64,000 nucleotides of DNA from Eimeria necatrix (lineage: Eukaryota; Apicomplexa; Conoidasida; Eucoccidiorida; Eimeriidae), in NCBI RefSeq assembly GCF_000499385.1, contig NW_013652307.1, forward strand, positions 1 through 64,000, read 5' to 3'. Each line of letters begins with the position of its first letter. Position 1 is the stretch's first letter. A program made the position numbers and the translations under genes. The notes beneath the pieces were generated by a model that worked only from the letters and a program-made list of their open reading frames with translations, was not told the DNA's origin and did no database searches. Of the stretch, positions 60,625-64,000 are shown in pieces.

Positions 60625-63600
60625 CCACCTCTTCGACTCAATAATTTCACCTAAGCAACTTCAGATATGCGAAGTCTATTGACACTTGGGCAGCCAAGCC
60701 TCTGTCATTAGTTCGCTTCATTAACAACAAGCGGGCTGCTCGCAGGCTCATATATCGAGAGCACTTTTGGGTTCGTTGGACAATCTATCCTCATATCTAG
60801 ACCACAGCGTTGTTATCTGTGTACGGCAATGGTGAGCAACTGCCTCACTGCTCTTGTTAAACTACATTCTGCAAATGTGGGCGCGTAGATGGATTAGACG
60901 TATATCTTAAGGAGAGACTTGTATGTAGCCTTTCATTCGGGAGTCACGGTGGAGATTTACAAACTGCTCCCGATTTCGAAGCGCATACACCCAATCTTCG
61001 TCCGGTGATAGGTGCAATCTGGCACATGCACGATGCTGCAAAGACACAGGACGTGCGCTGAGGATGCTACGAGTTGCAGCCAACTCGATTCCGCCCTCAA
61101 CAAATGTGATCGCTCTTCATCCCGAACACAGCACTGCGTTTACTTCTAGGCACTTCGTGTATTCATACTGTTTCGCGAAGTGATTAGGAGCCTGTGATGC
61201 CATGCTGCATCGACAGTTCAGTGCGGCATTTGCTTGTTCATTTGCTAGTGCAGAGGCCTGAAGCTCTGACAAGAGTCGCTTGCTGCTTGCTTGAAGGGAA
61301 AAGAAGTCCTGCAATTTAGTAATTTAGCGGGGTTGTTAGGTGATTCGACAGACTGCATCGTGGTCACTGGAAGAGAGCTACTGAAAATGTATGGAGCGAT
61401 GTGGCTAACCAGCTAAGATGCTTCTGAATGGCTCTTATCATGGAATGCTTCCAAACAAAATGAAAACTGCAGGAGCCAATAGATTTGTGTGCTTTGGGGC
61501 AAATCTTCGGACAGCCTTCTACTTTGATTGGTCAACGATCACTGGCTGGCTATTCGTGATTGTTTTACTCTTGCTAGTGTATTTTCTACACTGTAGCTTT
61601 GCTCGTTGCGTGCCAGACCGGTGCTGAGGCTGGGCCGTGCACTTGCAAACTGCGAAAATTAAATACGTTCAGGTTTTTGATTCTTCAGGCGACTAAACTG
61701 AGATGTATCATTGTACCTTTATCGCAGAGCGGTTTATTTGAGGGATTGTCATCAAGATTTTGTGGATCACTGCTTGACCCATCTGGCACCGATACCCACA
61801 CGGGTATAAGCTGATTGAATGCTGACGAATATCGCTGGCATTAAGCCCTTATTTTGTGATGCTCTCAGTTAAAGGTCTAAGCCATCTCTGATTGCTTTGC
61901 GGGCGGCTCAGCTATTCTCTCATACGCTGAAGTACTGTGGCGCAGAGGCATAATGCCTGTGAGTAAAACTGCATGCGATTTGGCGAAATGCATCAGCAAT
62001 CCCTTTAATTGCAATAATGGTTAAGCTGCATGGATGTACATATTGCACCGGAAAATCATTAGGCGTTTTACGCTCCTACGTCCGAATACGAAGAAAAAAT
62101 TCTGATGTTGTGGGTTGAACTGTTAAGGGAGCCGGGCTGCTGCATCATGGCTTATACGGAAAACTTCGGCAAATAATTTCTGCTTGACGCGCTTAACCAT
62201 AAGTGCAAATGGTTTGAGCACAGCTCCACCTTGCTGCGACTCTGACTCCCGGGAAGGGATGCATACACTGATGACCAAGTTCTCCGCCAAATGGCTAGCG
62301 GAGAGAGCTTCCACGGACGGTTTTTGCGAGGTGCGCATAGTCGTAGGTGCAATCATGCTGACTACAGTTTCAGTTTGGTGTGGCGCTGACATAAGCTCAA
62401 GAGTGCGTATTTACATGATTTGGAATCTACGGAAATTTCGCACCTGGTTGCTTGATGTAGCCTCATGCCTAATGTGGCCTGCTGCTACTGCTCTAGTGAG
62501 TGAAGAGATTTAAGGGGATCGGGTATGATTTGCCAATAGCATAACTGATTTTGAAACGACTGAAGGGTATGCGTGGGCGAAGGTGCTAGAGTGCCTATAG
62601 TGAGAAGCATGAAAATAGGCCTTCCCGTGCAGCAACTGTTTTTTCCAGGAGTGAATGATTTTGCAGTTTGGTGCATAGACGTCCTGAACTCTTTTGTGGT
62701 GCTTCGCCTACGTTTGTTGATGTATCTGTTTTGGTATCAGCTGACTGAAGGCAGTTTTATATCTTAAAGAATTTTCCGACAACGCTGCGTGGAATTCTCG
62801 CACAAGGCTGCCTGACCGGTGTTTTCCAAGGGGCAAATTGAACACGTCGCTGCTAGCAAAAATTTAGTCCCGTGGTAGCAGATTTCGTTGATGACTGCGA
62901 TGGCGGACGGGGTATTTCCGCCGCAGTGTCATTGCATGAACATCTGCATATCTGTCCTTCTTGCCGACGAACGGTGTGAGCCGCTCCTTTTCGCCTTTTC
63001 TTGAGGCGTATGCCTTAATAAGGCAGTGCACAGTTCATGTATGCATGCTGCGTTGCATGACTTTTGTGTGACTCTGATTACAGCAAGTGTGTTGGGCTGT
63101 GGAGTGCATGGCCTTGGATGCCTGATCCGCCAGCACATATCCTGTTGCGTTTTTTGTTGACGCTCCACTTAAATCATATTTTGTGAACTTTTTGCATCAA
63201 GCCACTTGGAACGCCCGTGTCAGCCTTACCTCAGGAAAATCCACGAATTATTTTCAACAGATTGCTGATGTTTGTAGCGTGATATTGCAGGCAGTGCATG
63301 AGTCATAATGAAGTAATGTAACAAGAAAAGACTCCAAGCATCTGGCTGCTCACGTAATTAGGCCATCCTATTCACCGTCAAACTTTCTGCTAATATCTAA
63401 AATGCATTTGCCGAAAAGGAGCCATGGACCTCAGCACACGCGTACGGTTGGTTAAGTAAATGTTTGCTGGATTCAAGTCTCTCGTTGTTCTGTGAATTCG
63501 TACCCGCAGTTCTGCTATAAGCACTTTAGCGGTGCAACAGCAATAGCTTGGCCGCAAATCTTGCAACTGGCCAGAACGTCTTCACGCAAATACTTTTTTT

Positions 63601-64000
63601 TCTTGAGTATTGAAGCAGCGATTCCGTCAACGTAGCGCTCAGTTGACGCACATAGTTGTGCAAGGCGAGCAGCTTGCTGCGATTCAGTGAAAGTTCATTG
63701 TTTGACATACTGGTTACGATGCGGTTTCGCGCGTCACCTGAGCTTTCGCCTGTAGCAAGTGTGTTGATCCGCAGACGACTGCTTCTTGTCTGGGTGAGTG
63801 TGCACCGTGGGTCGCGACACAAGGTACGTTGAGGAAACTCGAGGCGAGAGGTGTCTGTTAATTTGCATTTGGTGCGAGGCCAGAGACGTATCATGTTTTC
63901 AGCTCGATGGTTCCTTCAAATAAGGAGTGGCATTGAATCGAGTTTATTTTTTGTTGCGATTCTGGCGACGAGCTCGCTGCCAATCGGACCTGTTGTCGGC
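60625..64000. other. gene-poor right end
   Basis: No gene of clear family is seen. It holds the 69-codon frame at 61,418 listed separately. Frames at 62,184-62,513 plus (no ATG start), 62,123-62,392 minus and 63,526-63,894 minus lack exon partners and known motifs. No CAG or telomere-like repeats. Confidence 0.5.
61418..61627 (+). CDS. very small membrane-span open frame (uncertain)
   Basis: An ATG-started frame of 69 codons with one strong hydrophobic span near the C-terminus (TGWLFVIVLLLLVYFLHC) and a Cys/Arg end. It lies 0.8 kb downstream of the signal-peptide protein at 60,151 on the same strand and could be an exon of that gene or a separate small protein. No family is recognised and chance is quite possible at this size. 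Confidence 0.25.
   Translation: MLLNGSYHGMLPNKMKTAGANRFVCFGANLRTAFYFDWSTITGWLFVIVLLLLVYFLHCSFARCVPDRC

Overview
The window reads as nuclear DNA of a coccidian apicomplexan, most likely an avian Eimeria. From the sequence: long CAG/CTG trinucleotide tracts coding poly-Q, poly-A and poly-S runs, interstitial telomere-like AAACCCTAA repeats, intron-rich genes on both strands, and alternation of repeat-rich and repeat-free blocks. From knowledge of the group: homopolymeric amino-acid repeats and heptamer repeats in R segments, alternating with P segments, are a hallmark of Eimeria genomes. The species cannot be fixed by eye.

Layout. 1-13,300 is a repeat-free stretch in which I find no convincing gene, only foldback and direct repeats. 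13,330-34,700 is a CAG-rich block with three genes: a minus-strand tubulin-tyrosine-ligase-like (TTLL) gene (about 21,315 down to 15,256 or beyond), a minus-strand gene of unknown function (23,276 to 21,767) and a plus-strand giant protein kinase gene (25,034-34,688). Telomere-like repeats lie between these genes and at the block edge. 34,700-50,500 is repeat-poor and carries two well-formed intron-rich genes: a plus-strand cAMP-dependent-type (PKA) catalytic subunit (37,198-40,047) and a minus-strand formin with an FH2 domain and an unusual multi-membrane-span N-terminal half (50,495 to 43,270). 50,500-64,000 is again gene-poor; the best call there is a small secreted single-span membrane protein at 60,151-60,624.

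The gene models were built by hand from splice sites, domain continuity and intron phase. In the kinase, PKA and unknown minus-strand genes every junction keeps frame. The TTLL core and most formin junctions do too. The first exon of the TTLL gene, the N-terminus of the giant kinase and two formin junctions (44.3-44.9 kb) remain uncertain. The genes are not an operon. A shared theme is signalling and cytoskeleton (two kinases, a formin, a tubulin-ligase relative), but linkage need not mean joint function.

Most notable observations: (i) the TTLL protein appears to have lost its metal-binding and catalytic residues; (ii) the 5' end of one TTLL exon, with its acceptor, is present in four tandem degenerate copies; (iii) in all three CAG-rich genes the intronic repeats near 3' splice sites run as CTG on the sense strand; (iv) a formin fused to a polytopic membrane region; (v) compact clusters of perfect inverted repeats in the gene-poor segments.
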